NCBI GenBank assembly: GCA_934561175.1 | Contig: CAKTFW010000002.1 | Span: 62,001 to 126,000 of the forward strand | Source: an uncultured Oscillospiraceae bacterium | Lineage (GTDB): Bacteria > Bacillota > Clostridia > Oscillospirales > Oscillospiraceae | Length of the DNA stretch: 64,000 nucleotides | Reading direction: 5' to 3' | Part shown: one piece after another, positions 17,031 to 26,129 of the stretch | Numbering within the stretch: position 1 is the stretch's first letter | How the letters are laid out: the number at the start of each line of letters is the position of its first letter | The notes under the pieces: model-generated | Told to the model about the DNA's origin: nothing | The model's input: the letters and a program-made list of their open reading frames with translations, nothing else | Databases searched by the model: none | Program-made: the position numbers and the translations under genes

Positions 17031-19306
17031 AAAAGTGGAGGAATCGACGGCAGCACGGTACTGATTGAGCGGAACAACCCCAACCCGCTAATGGCGATCT
17101 ACGGGCACGAGATCACCCACCGGATGCAGGAGCTTGCTCCGAAGGAGTACCGGGCGTTCCGGGAGATTGTGGCGGAAAAAGAGCAGGGCAGCGTGCAGAA
17201 ACGGATTGACGCCTACGCCGCACAGGATGTGGAGCTGACCCGCGAGCAGGCGCTGGATGAAGTAGCGGCGGACTATGCCGGACGGATGATAGACGACGGA
17301 AAGGTATTGGACGACTTTATTGCAGCGCATAAGGACGACCGGACACTGCTGCAGAAGGTGCGCGATGCAATCCGTGCGATTCTTGACAAGCTGACCGGGG
17401 CGGAGAAAAAGAAAGCTGAAAGCGCAGAGGCGAAACTGACTGCCGCGCTGGAGGCAGCCGTGGAGCGGGCAAAGATCTTGCAAGCTCAGTCTGACGATGG
17501 TACAATGGCAGCGAAATATTCCCTAAAGGGAAAGTATTGGCGACCCAATTTGTCCAGCGAAGAATGGAATCTGCTGACGCGTAAAATGAATCAGGAGATT
17601 GGAAGCGCGGATCGGTTCCTGGACAAATACACCAAATGGACATACGCAACAGAAAAAGGGAAAACGGTATTTGCACTGTATGGCATTGGAGACAGCACGG
17701 AAGCCACGCCGCTGTATGCGGTGGGCGGGAAGAAAGCAGCGGCAGCGTATGAAGTGCTGCAGGACTGGATGGAGGGCAAAAATGGGAAAACTGACAGAAC
17801 TCGAAGAAGTCTTGATCGGGTATTTGGAAACATCAAACGCAAGAGCAGGAGTGCAGGCAACGGCATTTATTCTGCTGAGAGAGGAACCGCAACAAATGGA
17901 AATGTGCGAGTTTCTGTCGAAGAACGAGGACGCAACGGAAGAGGAAATTCTGGAACAGGCACGAAGGATCGCAACGGAGGAAATGCCAGATACTCCCTGA
18001 AAACTGACAGCACCGGCCGCGAACTGACGGAGGCGCAGCGGGAATATTTCCGGGACAGCAAGGCTCGGGACGCGGACGGGCGGCTGCTGACGCTCTACCA
18101 CCAAACCGAGGGCTTATTTACCGTTTTCGACCCGCGCCATCAAGGTGCTGGTAGCCGCGATAACGCTACTCCTTTCGGCATCTTCCTGAAAACCAGCGAC
18201 AGAGACATTGGCCTCAAAGGCGAGTTCCAGATGGAGCTGTACGCCAATATCACCAACCCGCTGTACGCCAGCAATCGAGAGGCGCTGACCTACAGCCTTC
18301 TCAAACTCTCCGACGAATATGCAACTATCAAGGCAAAGATTGACACGCTGGACGCTACCTACAATGAGAAATTCGAGCGGGCGAAACAGAAATTACGGGA
18401 CTTTATGACCGAGTGGAGAAGCAAAAATCCAGAGGCAAGCCGCCGAGCGCTGTACGATGTGCCGGAGTTCAACGCCCTGTATGAAGCAGAAGACGCGGTG
18501 GTGGATGAATGGACACAAAAAGAAAACCAACTCTCCACGCAGGCCAAAAATGCAATTACCGCGGCCCTGCGAAACGCGGGTTACGACGGCGTTATTCTGT
18601 CTACCGACTCCGGAAGTTTTGGGCGTAGCACAGATGCCTATATCGCTTTGGACCCGGAACAGGTGAAGAACGCCTCCAACCAGAACCCCACCAGCGACCC
18701 AGACATTCGGTATTCCCTTAAGGCAGGAACGGAGAGCAAGAGCTATGCCGCGCTGCAGGAGGAGAACCAGCTGCTGCGGGAGCAGATGAAGGACTACATG
18801 CAATTGCAGCGCCGGAGCAGCACACTGGAGGAGAGCCGGGACTACTGGCGGGGACAGACGCAGCGTACCCGGCGTGTAACGACGGATAAAAAAGCTGTGG
18901 CTGCTGCGGCAAAGTCGTTTATCAAAGAATACAGCTCCGACCTGGAAGTGGCGGATATTCAGGAAGATCTGCAGCGCCTGTATGACTACATCGCCAGCGG
19001 CTATGACGGCAAGGACGAGCTGACCTATCCGGAAGCGAGACGCCGCGCGGAGAAGATTGCCGAAAAGCTTGTAACCAATGCGGTGGAAGCAGACACGGAA
19101 CTGTACAACCAGTACAGCGACCTGCGGCGCTACCTGCGAAGCACGAAAATTGTATTTGGCAAGGAATACCAATCGCAGATTGCAGACTATTCCGATTTCC
19201 GGAAGGCGCAGTTTGGCCGGCTGAACCTGGGCAGCGAGGGCGCAACGAATGTGGATCAGGTGTACCAAGAGCTTTCGGAGAACTGGCCGGAATTCTTCAA
19301 CGATTA
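17031..19306 (+). pseudogene. Truncated phage/ICE polyvalent protein (HExxH peptidase-like + ADP-ribosyltransferase-like)
   Basis: An open frame from 17031 with no start at its left border and no stop of its own: it continues antisense into tcdA, where a chance stop falls at 19508. Recognisable sequence ends near PEFFN at about 19300, so both ends are missing. First ~130 codons: IYGHEITHRMQEL, a zinc-peptidase-type HEITH, and EVAADYAGRM with a further acidic residue. After a basic, Gly/Arg-rich linker comes EAQREYFRDSKARDADGRLL, LYHQT and FGIFLKTS, typical of ART-type domains in large 'polyvalent' phage and conjugative-element proteins. YDGVI and DPDIRYSLK follow, then a coiled coil. A mobile-element scrap between sufU and tcdA, unlikely to make its original product. 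Confidence 0.72.
17782..18000 (+). CDS. Small phage-type protein nested in another frame
   Basis: 72 aa, MGKLTELEEVLIGYLE at the start, an EEILEQARRIATEEM helix at the end. It lies inside the polyvalent-protein frame but in a different reading frame, has GGAGGG five nt before its ATG, and ends in TGA at 17998-18000. The composition is that of a compact soluble helical protein (many Glu, Leu, Ala), whereas the host frame over the same bases gives a basic Gly/Arg/Ser linker. I recall similar small proteins beside polyvalent genes in gut Firmicutes phages but cannot name a family. It could be expressed even if the surrounding gene is dead. Confidence 0.5.
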   Translation: MGKLTELEEVLIGYLETSNARAGVQATAFILLREEPQQMEMCEFLSKNEDATEEEILEQARRIATEEMPDTP

Positions 19307-20071
19307 TTGCGGATCTTTCTGCGCAGTCAGGTCCTTCACGACCTCACCTGCGACGATCAGTCCAGCTGTGGCAGGGACGAAGGCATTACTGCCGGGAACC
19401 TGCCGCCGCTGTGTGCATTTTCGCGCGGTGCCCGGCGGACAGATGCAATGTGTCCGGCAGCTGATGGATAGATCATCCAGCGGCGTTATGGGCGGTTCCT
19501 TTGAATAGACTACCTTCAGCTTTTTGACGCCACGCTTTTTGAGCTCCCGCCGCATGACCCTTGCCAGCGGACATACCGAGGTTTCGTAGATGTCTGCCAC
19601 TTCGAATGCGGTGGGATCCATTTTGTTCCCAGCTCCCATACTGCTGATAATGGGGACATTAGCCCGCTGGGCCTGCGTCACCAGTTCCAGCTTTCCGATC
19701 ACGGTATCGATGGCGTCTACAACATAATCGTATTTGGTAAAATCGAACAGTGCTGCGGTTTGCGGTGTGTAAAAGGTCTTGTAGATGTGAACGATTGCAT
19801 CTGGATTGATCGCTTGAATGCGCTGTTCCGCTACATCCACTTTGTATTGTCCTACGGTTCTCCGTGTGGCAAAAATCTGGCGATTCAGATTGGTCAGGCA
19901 TACCCGGTCATCGTCGATAAGATCTAATGTGCCGACGCCGCTGCGTGCCAGCGCTTCCACGGTGTAGCCGCCTACACCGCCGATGCCGAATACCGCTACG
20001 CGGGCACGAAATAGCTGCGCCATTCCGTCTTGGCCGAGAAGTAGCTGCGTCCTTGAAAACTGATTGAGCAT
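19304..20071 (-). CDS. tcdA: tRNA threonylcarbamoyladenosine dehydratase TcdA
   Basis: 255 aa. E1-like/ThiF fold: FGIGGVGGYTVEALARSG is the nucleotide loop, DLIDDDRVCLTNLNRQ the second ATP-binding block, and YDYVVDAIDTVIGKLEL and SSMGAGNKMDPTAFEVADI follow. The family cyclises t6A37 to ct6A37 in ANN-decoding tRNAs. ATG at 20069-20071 has GGAGG ten nt upstream. The stop TAA lies exactly at the border with the polyvalent-protein fragment, so the last few residues (AQKDPQ) may be altered, but the domain looks complete. Confidence 0.93.
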   Translation of the reverse strand: MLNQFSRTQLLLGQDGMAQLFRARVAVFGIGGVGGYTVEALARSGVGTLDLIDDDRVCLTNLNRQIFATRRTVGQYKVDVAEQRIQAINPDAIVHIYKTFYTPQTAALFDFTKYDYVVDAIDTVIGKLELVTQAQRANVPIISSMGAGNKMDPTAFEVADIYETSVCPLARVMRRELKKRGVKKLKVVYSKEPPITPLDDLSISCRTHCICPPGTARKCTQRRQVPGSNAFVPATAGLIVAGEVVKDLTAQKDPQ

Positions 20072-20318
20072 ATTCGACGATCCTCCGTTCTCATGAATCA
20101 ACACTTTCGCTTATGTGCTGCCCCAAAATCAGCGTTTTCTTTTTGTATTGATATTCCATGGGGTTAGAACTTTGTGAATGCACTAACATAGTATGATTAT
20201 TGGTATATATAGTAACATGCACTTTTTCCTCTGTCAATCGCTGAGTGCAGAAACTAGGTATAACTCAGCACAATTTTACAAGATTTCATGAGATTTTTGG
20301 ATTTCTCAGAAAATAAGA

Positions 20319-20352
20319 AAAAGCCTTGAAATCGTACGATTTCAAGGCTTTT
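20319..20352 (-). terminator. Original terminator of tRNA-Ala, now at the left island border
   Basis: A perfect 34-bp palindrome (17+17) with a T-rich stretch after it on the minus strand. Before integration it would have stood directly behind the tRNA-Ala gene. Confidence 0.8.
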
Positions 20353-20354
20353 CC

Positions 20355-20420
<66 letters not shown>

Positions 20421-20548
20421 GGCTATTAAATAGGCCCCTTTATTACTGTGAAGAAAACACACCAAACCACTGATATGTCTATGTTTTTCTTTTTTCATTA
20501 TATCATATCTCTTCCACTCAAGCAAGTAAATTTTAAAGCATCAAGCAG

Positions 20549-20590
20549 AAAAGCGCACAAAAAATCCGAATTCTGTGCGCTTTTTGTGCG
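20549..20590. repeat. Left-end integrase arm-type sites (candidate)
   Basis: AAAAGCGCACAA at 20549-20560 is the exact reverse complement of the 12-mer repeated at the right end. TGTGCGCTTTTTGTGCG at 20574-20590 adds a near copy in the opposite direction. Confidence 0.6.
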
Positions 20591-20627
20591 TCAAGCTATA
20601 GGGGGTAATTTTGGAGTAGGATCAGAC

Positions 20628-20914
20628 ATTACGGAGGACCTGGGTATGTAGTGCAAACAACGGTGGTCCGCGTAATCCGCATAGCAGGTATATTGTTCAT
20701 TATGGACCAGCTTTTAGGACCTACAGTCCACAATAATACGATCATTATTTGAGATTGAGATTTTGATTCTCTGTTTCGTGGGGTGTAGACCAAGCGTTTA
20801 TGTGTTAGTCGTAGGGGGATGGGATATACATTCCCCTTTACAATATGGCCTTTAGGTCTATTGTTCTGCCCACCGGGCAAGGACTAACACAGGGCGCGAA
20901 CCTGCGAAGCGCCC
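20628..20914. ncRNA. Candidate structured RNA, orientation unknown
   Basis: No convincing protein frame, but nested inverted repeats follow one another. They are 20628-20633/20671-20676 with 20636-20640/20665-20669; 20692-20695/20731-20734 with 20703-20707/20726-20730; and a 10-bp stem 20801-20810/20882-20891 enclosing three hairpins (815-819/832-836, 840-845/859-864 extended by 847-850/855-858, 867-871/875-879, all +20000). A hairpin 20892-20897/20909-20914 follows. The 91-nt four-way junction is the clearest part. It matches no class I can name (not tRNA, tmRNA, RNase P, SRP, group II domain V). Confidence 0.4.
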
Positions 20915-20929
20915 ACAGCAAACGCAGAA

Positions 20930-20980
20930 AATATTCACCTTATTTCTTTTGAAATATATAATGGAATTTAGGTGAATATT
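20930..20980. repeat. 11-bp inverted repeat
   Basis: AATATTCACCT (20930-20940) and AGGTGAATATT (20970-20980), perfect. The right arm overlaps the stop of the minus-strand gene fragment. It may be a terminator without T-run, a protein site, or an old element end. Confidence 0.55.
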
Positions 20981-21380
20981 ACAAGAAAAGATTGCTTAAA
21001 ACCTTAAGACTGGGAGCAGGAATAGCTGCTGCAAAGCTTTTTTCTTTAAGAATTTTTGTTGCTGCATTTTTTTGTAACAATGACTTATCTAAATATCTTT
21101 CGTCAACAGTAAGTTGTTCTCCCTCTGGTAACAGTGAGATAATAAAAAGTGTAGTAGAAAATGCATATCCAAGACTTCTAATAAAAGCCTTTAACTGCCT
21201 TTGATATTCACTTTGAGGTGAATGAATTTTTTGATTGTCTGTGCCTTTATAAAATAAATCTTGCGGTCCAGAGAGATTATATTTTTTTATTATTTCAGTT
21301 TGAATGCTTACATATTGTTCCTGTTCATCTGGAGATAAATCATATTTTTCAAAATATTCTTTCTGAATGTCAGCAGTATA
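20979..21380 (-). pseudogene. 3' fragment of an unknown gene
   Basis: About 130 codons, distinctly AT-richer than the flanking hsdR, ending at 20979. The frame is protein-like (ADIQKEYFEKYDLSPDEQEQ, FIRSLGYAFSTTLFIISLLP, LTVDERYLDKSLLQKNAA), mostly helical, with one hydrophobic stretch. Its upstream part changes abruptly at about 21380 into antisense hsdR sequence, so the 5' end is lost. I do not recognise the family. Confidence 0.45.
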
Positions 21381-21384
21381 GGAA

Positions 21385-21475
21385 TTCAAACACACCAACA
21401 GCGAAAGAACTGAAAGCATTTGCGGACAAGCTTTACGGAGCAATGAGAAACGATTTAGGAAGTGCAAAAGAATAG
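21385..21475 (+). pseudogene. C-terminal fragment of an unknown gene before hsdR
   Basis: About 29 codons ending in TAG at 21473-21475: NTPTAKELKAFADKLYGAMR and a short tail. It joins directly to the minus-strand fragment at ~21380, indicating a deletion junction. It stands 16 bp before hsdR, so it is probably the tail of the gene that once preceded hsdR in its operon. Confidence 0.4.
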
Positions 21476-21491
21476 TAGAGGGATCAAAGTT

Positions 21492-24400
21492 ATGTCTACT
21501 TACAACATCATCGCCTCCACCCCGGAAAGCACGGTGGTCGCTGAATACACCCCGGAGACGCGGCGGTCGGAGAGCTATCAGAGCGAGGCCGCGCTGGAAC
21601 GCGAGTTCATCCGTATGCTCACCGCGCAGGGCTATGAATACCTCACTATCCACGACGAGGCCGCCCTCATTGCCAACCTCCGCCGCCAGCTGGAGCTGCT
21701 GAACAGCTATACCTTCACCGACAGCGAGTGGGACCGTTTTTTCAAAGACTGCATCGCCAGCGCCAACGACGGCATTTTAGAGAAGACCCGGAAGATCCAG
21801 ACTGACCATGTTCAGGTGCTGCGGCAGGACAGCGGGGCCTCCAAAAACATCTACCTGCTGGACAAGAAGAACATCCACAACAACCGCCTTCAGGTCATCA
21901 ACCAGTATGAGGAGGGGGCGGGCACGCGGGATGTCCGCTATGATGTGACTATCCTGGTAAACGGCCTGCCCCTGGTCCATGTGGAGCTGAAGCGCCGGGG
22001 CGTGGCCATCCGGGAGGCCTTCAACCAGATCAAGCGTTACCAGCGGGACAGCTTCTGGGCCGCCAGCGGGCTCTATGAGTATGTGCAGATCTTTGTGATC
22101 TCCAACGGCACCACCACCAAGTACTACTCAAATACCACCCGCAACAGCCATGTCAAGGAGATGGGTGAGGCCCGGAACAAAAGCAAAAAGACCAGCAACA
22201 GCTTTGAGTTTACCTGTTACTGGTCTGACGGGAACAATCAGGTGATCACGGACCTGGTGGACTTCACCAAGACCTTTTTTGCTAAGCATACGATCCTGAA
22301 TATCCTCACCCGGTACTGCGTGTTCACGGCGGAGAACCTGCTGCTGGTGATGCGGCCCTATCAGATTGCCGCCACGGAGCGGATCTTAAACCGGATCGAG
22401 GTGTCCGCCAACTACAAGAAGGGCGGCACAATAGAAGCGGGCGGCTATATCTGGCACACCACGGGCAGCGGAAAGACATTGACCTCCTTCAAGACGGCCC
22501 AGATGGCCTCTAAGTTGCCCTATATCGACAAGGTGCTCTTTGTGGTGGACCGTAAAGATCTGGATTACCAGACCATGAAGGAATATGACCGCTTTGAAAA
22601 GGGGGCCGCCAACGGCAACACCAATACAGCAGTCTTGCAGCGGCAGATGGGGGATACGGAGGCCCGGATCATCATTACCACCATCCAAAAGCTGAGTATT
22701 TTTGTCCGTAAGAGCAAGGGGCACGAAGCGTTTAAGCAGCACTTCGTGATCATCTTCGACGAGTGCCACCGCAGTCAGTTCGGCGATATGCACCGCGCCA
22801 TCGCCAAGGCCTTCAAGAACTACCATCTTTTTGGCTTCACGGGTACGCCGATCTTCGCCGTTAACGCCACATCCAACAGCGCCCCGGACATGCGGACAAC
22901 GGCGCAGGCCTTTGGAGACAGACTCCATACATATACCATTGTGGATGCCATCAACGACGGGAATGTTCTGCCTTTCCGCATTGATTATGTCAATACGATC
23001 AAAGGGAAAGAGGAGATCAGCGACGATCTGGTCAGGGCCATCGACAAGGAAAAAGCCATGGGTGCGCCGGAGCGTATCCGGGAGATCGTCAGCTACACTC
23101 TGGAGCATTTCGACCAGAAGACCAAGCGGAACAGCTTTTATACCCTGAAGGGGCAGAGAACATCTGGCTTCAACTCTATTTTCGCAGTCAGCTCCATTCC
23201 CATGGCAAAAAAGTATTATACGGAATTCAAGCAGCAGCTGGCGGAGCGGAAGCGTGATCTGACCATTGCGACCATATACAGCTTTGCGCCCAACGAGGAG
23301 GACCCCGAGGATGCTTTGCCTGAGGAGGGTTTTGAGACGGAGGGTCTGGATCAAAGTTCCCGAGACTTTTTGGATGCGGCAATTCAGGACTATAACAAGA
23401 CTTTCAACACGAACTTTGATACTTCGACGGATAAATTTCAGAACTACTACAAGGATCTGTCCATGCGGGTCAAAAACCGAGAGGTCGATCTTCTGATTGT
23501 GGTCAATATGTTCCTGACAGGCTTCGATGCTACGACGCTGAACACGCTCTGGGTGGATAAGAACTTGAAGATGCACGGCCTGATCCAGGCGTTCTCCCGC
23601 ACCAACCGTATTTTGAATTCCGTTAAGACCTTCGGCAATATTGTCTGCTTCCGGGATCTGCAAAAGGCCACCAATGAGGCTATCGCTCTGTTTGGTGACA
23701 AAGAGGCAAAGGGTACGATTCTGCTGAAGGATTATGACTCCTACTATTATGGCAGTATGAATATGAAGGGCAAGGATACGCCAGGATATCAAGATCTGAT
23801 CGACGAGCTGACAGAAGAATTCCCCGTAGGAAAGCCAATCGTCGGAGAGGAGAGGCAAAAGAAGTTTATCAAGCTCTACGGCAGTATTCTGCGGCTGAAG
23901 AATATCCTCAGCACATTTGACCGCTTTGAAGGAAATGAGCTATTGCCTGAGCGGACCTTTCAGGACTATCAGAGCGTTTATATTGATCTGTATCAGCAGT
24001 ATCGCCCTAAAGAGGATGGAGAAAAGGAAAATATCAATGACGATATTGAGTTTGAGGTCGAGCTGATCCGCCAGGTTGAGATCAACATTGACTACATCCT
24101 CGTGCTGGTCGAGCAATATCACGCGTCAAACTGTCAGGACAAGAATATCCTTGGTGTGATCGACCGCGCGATCGGTTCCAGCATCCAGCTGCGCAGCAAG
24201 AAAGAGTTGATCGAAGGGTTTATAGATACGGTAAATGTTTCGACTGTGGTGGATCGGGATTGGCGCATCTATGTGGAGAAGGAAAAAGAAAAAGACCTGG
24301 ATTCCATTATTGCGGATGAAAAACTGAAGCCCGAAGAAGCAAAGCGCTTCATTGACAATTCTTTCCGGGATGGTACACTGAAAACTACAGGGACCGACTT

Positions 24401-24515
24401 TGATAAGATCATGCCGCCTGTCTCCCGCTTTGGCGGCGGTAACCGCGCCCAGAAGAAGCAAAATGTGGTGGAACGCCTGTCCAAGTTCTTTGAAAAATAT
24501 TTTGGTGCGGCGTAA
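21492..24515 (+). CDS. hsdR: Type I restriction endonuclease subunit R (HsdR)
   Basis: 1007 aa, full length. The nuclease domain has the PD-(D/E)xK pattern RYDVTILVNGLPLVHVELKRRG split around residues 157-178 (Asp ... Glu-x-Lys). The SF2 translocase carries Walker A WHTTGSGKTLTSFKTA near residue 325, motif II IIFDECHRSQFG, motif III GFTGTPIF and the later LIQAFSRTNRI arginine-finger block. The C-terminal helical domain ends near FGGGNRAQKKQN. In the complex it translocates and cuts DNA when HsdM/HsdS recognise unmodified sites. No hsdM or hsdS is in this island or window, so it is an orphan here. ATG at 21492 with AGAGGGA upstream. Confidence 0.95.
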   Translation: MSTYNIIASTPESTVVAEYTPETRRSESYQSEAALEREFIRMLTAQGYEYLTIHDEAALIANLRRQLELLNSYTFTDSEWDRFFKDCIASANDGILEKTRKIQTDHVQVLRQDSGASKNIYLLDKKNIHNNRLQVINQYEEGAGTRDVRYDVTILVNGLPLVHVELKRRGVAIREAFNQIKRYQRDSFWAASGLYEYVQIFVISNGTTTKYYSNTTRNSHVKEMGEARNKSKKTSNSFEFTCYWSDGNNQVITDLVDFTKTFFAKHTILNILTRYCVFTAENLLLVMRPYQIAATERILNRIEVSANYKKGGTIEAGGYIWHTTGSGKTLTSFKTAQMASKLPYIDKVLFVVDRKDLDYQTMKEYDRFEKGAANGNTNTAVLQRQMGDTEARIIITTIQKLSIFVRKSKGHEAFKQHFVIIFDECHRSQFGDMHRAIAKAFKNYHLFGFTGTPIFAVNATSNSAPDMRTTAQAFGDRLHTYTIVDAINDGNVLPFRIDYVNTIKGKEEISDDLVRAIDKEKAMGAPERIREIVSYTLEHFDQKTKRNSFYTLKGQRTSGFNSIFAVSSIPMAKKYYTEFKQQLAERKRDLTIATIYSFAPNEEDPEDALPEEGFETEGLDQSSRDFLDAAIQDYNKTFNTNFDTSTDKFQNYYKDLSMRVKNREVDLLIVVNMFLTGFDATTLNTLWVDKNLKMHGLIQAFSRTNRILNSVKTFGNIVCFRDLQKATNEAIALFGDKEAKGTILLKDYDSYYYGSMNMKGKDTPGYQDLIDELTEEFPVGKPIVGEERQKKFIKLYGSILRLKNILSTFDRFEGNELLPERTFQDYQSVYIDLYQQYRPKEDGEKENINDDIEFEVELIRQVEINIDYILVLVEQYHASNCQDKNILGVIDRAIGSSIQLRSKKELIEGFIDTVNVSTVVDRDWRIYVEKEKEKDLDSIIADEKLKPEEAKRFIDNSFRDGTLKTTGTDFDKIMPPVSRFGGGNRAQKKQNVVERLSKFFEKYFGAA

Positions 24516-24558
24516 ATATCAATTGGAGTTCGTTTTAACCTATATTTGAGGTGAGCAC

Positions 24559-24780
24559 ATGGCTCTTCACGGCAGTCAAAAGAAATTTGACAAAAATGGA
24601 AATGGCCGCTTAAATACCCGTGAGTAGCAGAACTGGTATCTTCGTACATGCGGAGTCGACATTGAACGGGATGAGCGCCGAAAAGCTGCCCAGAAACATG
24701 CAGATTGGAACGCCTGGCTGGGCGAAGCTGTGCATATCACTTACACAGCCGCAGAGGGGGGTTCTGAACGCCGCCTGTAA
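24559..24780 (+). pseudogene. Small gene broken by an in-frame TAG
   Basis: Frame starts MALHGSQKKFDKNGNGRLN (an EF-hand-like DKNGNG loop), meets TAG at codon 23 (24625-24627), and continues as QNWYLRTCGVDIERDERRKA to TAA at 24778-24780. The codon would be TGG (Trp) by one base change. GAGGTG precedes the ATG. It stands between hsdR and another broken gene. Calcium binding is not implied by the loop alone. Confidence 0.6.
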
Positions 24781-24874
24781 TCTGGTGGAACCGAGCGGGC
24801 TATGCAGCAAAAAGGATCTGGAGTAGGTAGTTCTGAAGCGTCAACCGTTGTTCTGGAAAGAGGGGTGTCTGACT

Positions 24875-25931
24875 TTGGAAAGCTGCGGCACCTTCTGGCA
24901 GCGGATTATTGCTCGGCTGCCACCCTATTATGACGAGCCTGAGCCGGAGTTTTCATCAGACGGCAGCGTGACACTCCAGCTGGCTGCCATAGCCAGTCCC
25001 GGCACGGAGAGTAGCCTTCACAAGCTGTTGGAGAATCTGTTTCCTCTGGAAGCCTTTTTCGCCCGGGCAATCGATGATGATGCCGACCGGCGCAATAACC
25101 GGCTGCTTGGCTTCTTCACGGCCCATTGGGAGAGGCTGCGGGGCGAGTATGCAGATCCGCTGACCTTCCACAATGGAAATTGTCTGAACTTTGCCCGCAG
25201 GTATCCTCAGCTGAGAGAACACTGGACGCGGGAAGAACTGGCAGATATGGACAGTGTAAACATGCTTTCCCGACTGTACCGCACCGATCCGGCACTGGCC
25301 ATTACCATCTGGCGCTCAATAGCGGGGACAGAAGATCCGCTGTTTGATCCGCGGGTGGCGGAGGACTTTTTTGCGAGCTGGAGCCGATCTGGTACGATGG
25401 CAGCACGGATCCCGAGCTGCTGCGCCCACTGGTGGAGATGCTCCGTGCGGATGATGGCTTTGCCCAGCAGCTCTTCTGGAGTGCGTATGTGGACTATTTT
25501 CAGCTTGCCGTCATCAAAGCGGCAAAATTCTGCGGTTATCCGGATCTGGCAGCGCACCTCTTTGAACTTCTCAAGGGGAATCCTCTGCCGGAGGATGAGT
25601 GGCAGGAGCCCTATGAAAACTTTGTGGAGGCCATGGCGGAGCCGGAGCAGGAAGAATCTGTGATGAGGGCAAAAAATCTCCAAAGCTTGATCCTGCGGAG
25701 CGGGATGACGGTACAATCTATTGCTATTGTCAGGTGAGTATCCCGGGCATGAAGCGGCCCTATGCTTATCTTGTGGATCGGCAGGACCTCCATGTTGGGG
25801 ATCGGGTCTATGTCCCCTTCGGGCACGAGAACAGAGAACTGCTGGGTACTGTTGTTACCTTGGACCAATATTTACGAAGCACAGCACCGTATCCGCCGGA
25901 GCGTACAAAGAAAATCTTAAGGAAGGTATAG
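24875..25931 (+). pseudogene. Unknown island gene with two frameshifts
   Basis: Protein-like sequence continues through three frames. From a TTG at 24875 (AGAGGGG upstream): LESCGTFWQRIIARLPPYYD to about 25370. Then, after a run of six T (25369-25374), ELEPIWYDGSTDPELLRPLV in the next frame. Then, after six A near 25671-25676, SPKLDPAERDDGTIYCYCQV in a third, ending GTVVTLDQYLRS... to TAA at 25931. Both shifts sit in homopolymers, so either decay or read error. The last part (VGDRVYVPFGHENRELLGTV) resembles the 3'-binding fold at the start of PriA-like proteins; otherwise unrecognised. Confidence 0.6.
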
Positions 25932-26083
25932 CCGCCCGCTCCATGGTAGAAATCATTTGTGATTTCTTATCAGAAAAAATAGCCGCAGAATTGATTTTAG
26001 GTGAGGGGGTATAAACTATCACCCCCCGAAAGAAAAAACGATTTTAGGGGCCATTTTCTAATAAGGCTATTACAAAAATAGAG

Positions 26084-26127
26084 ACCATGCAGGTGAATCA
26101 AACGGTCCATCTGCCTGGTTCTTTTTT
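26084..26127 (+). terminator. Terminator between the decayed genes and integrase
   Basis: A 12-bp stem with one mismatch (26084-26095 with 26108-26119) followed on + by TCTTTTTTATTT and on - by a T-rich stretch, so it may work both ways. Confidence 0.7.
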
Positions 26128-26129
26128 AT

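Noticed and set aside
20629..20880. 83-codon minus-strand ORF in the structured region
   Set aside because: No SD, composition not protein-like, and the bases are used by long inverted repeats; RNA is the better reading.
22386..23858. 490-codon open frame on the minus strand
   Set aside because: It lies wholly antisense within hsdR, has no SD and reads as low-quality Leu/Arg/Val-rich sequence; a shadow of codon bias.
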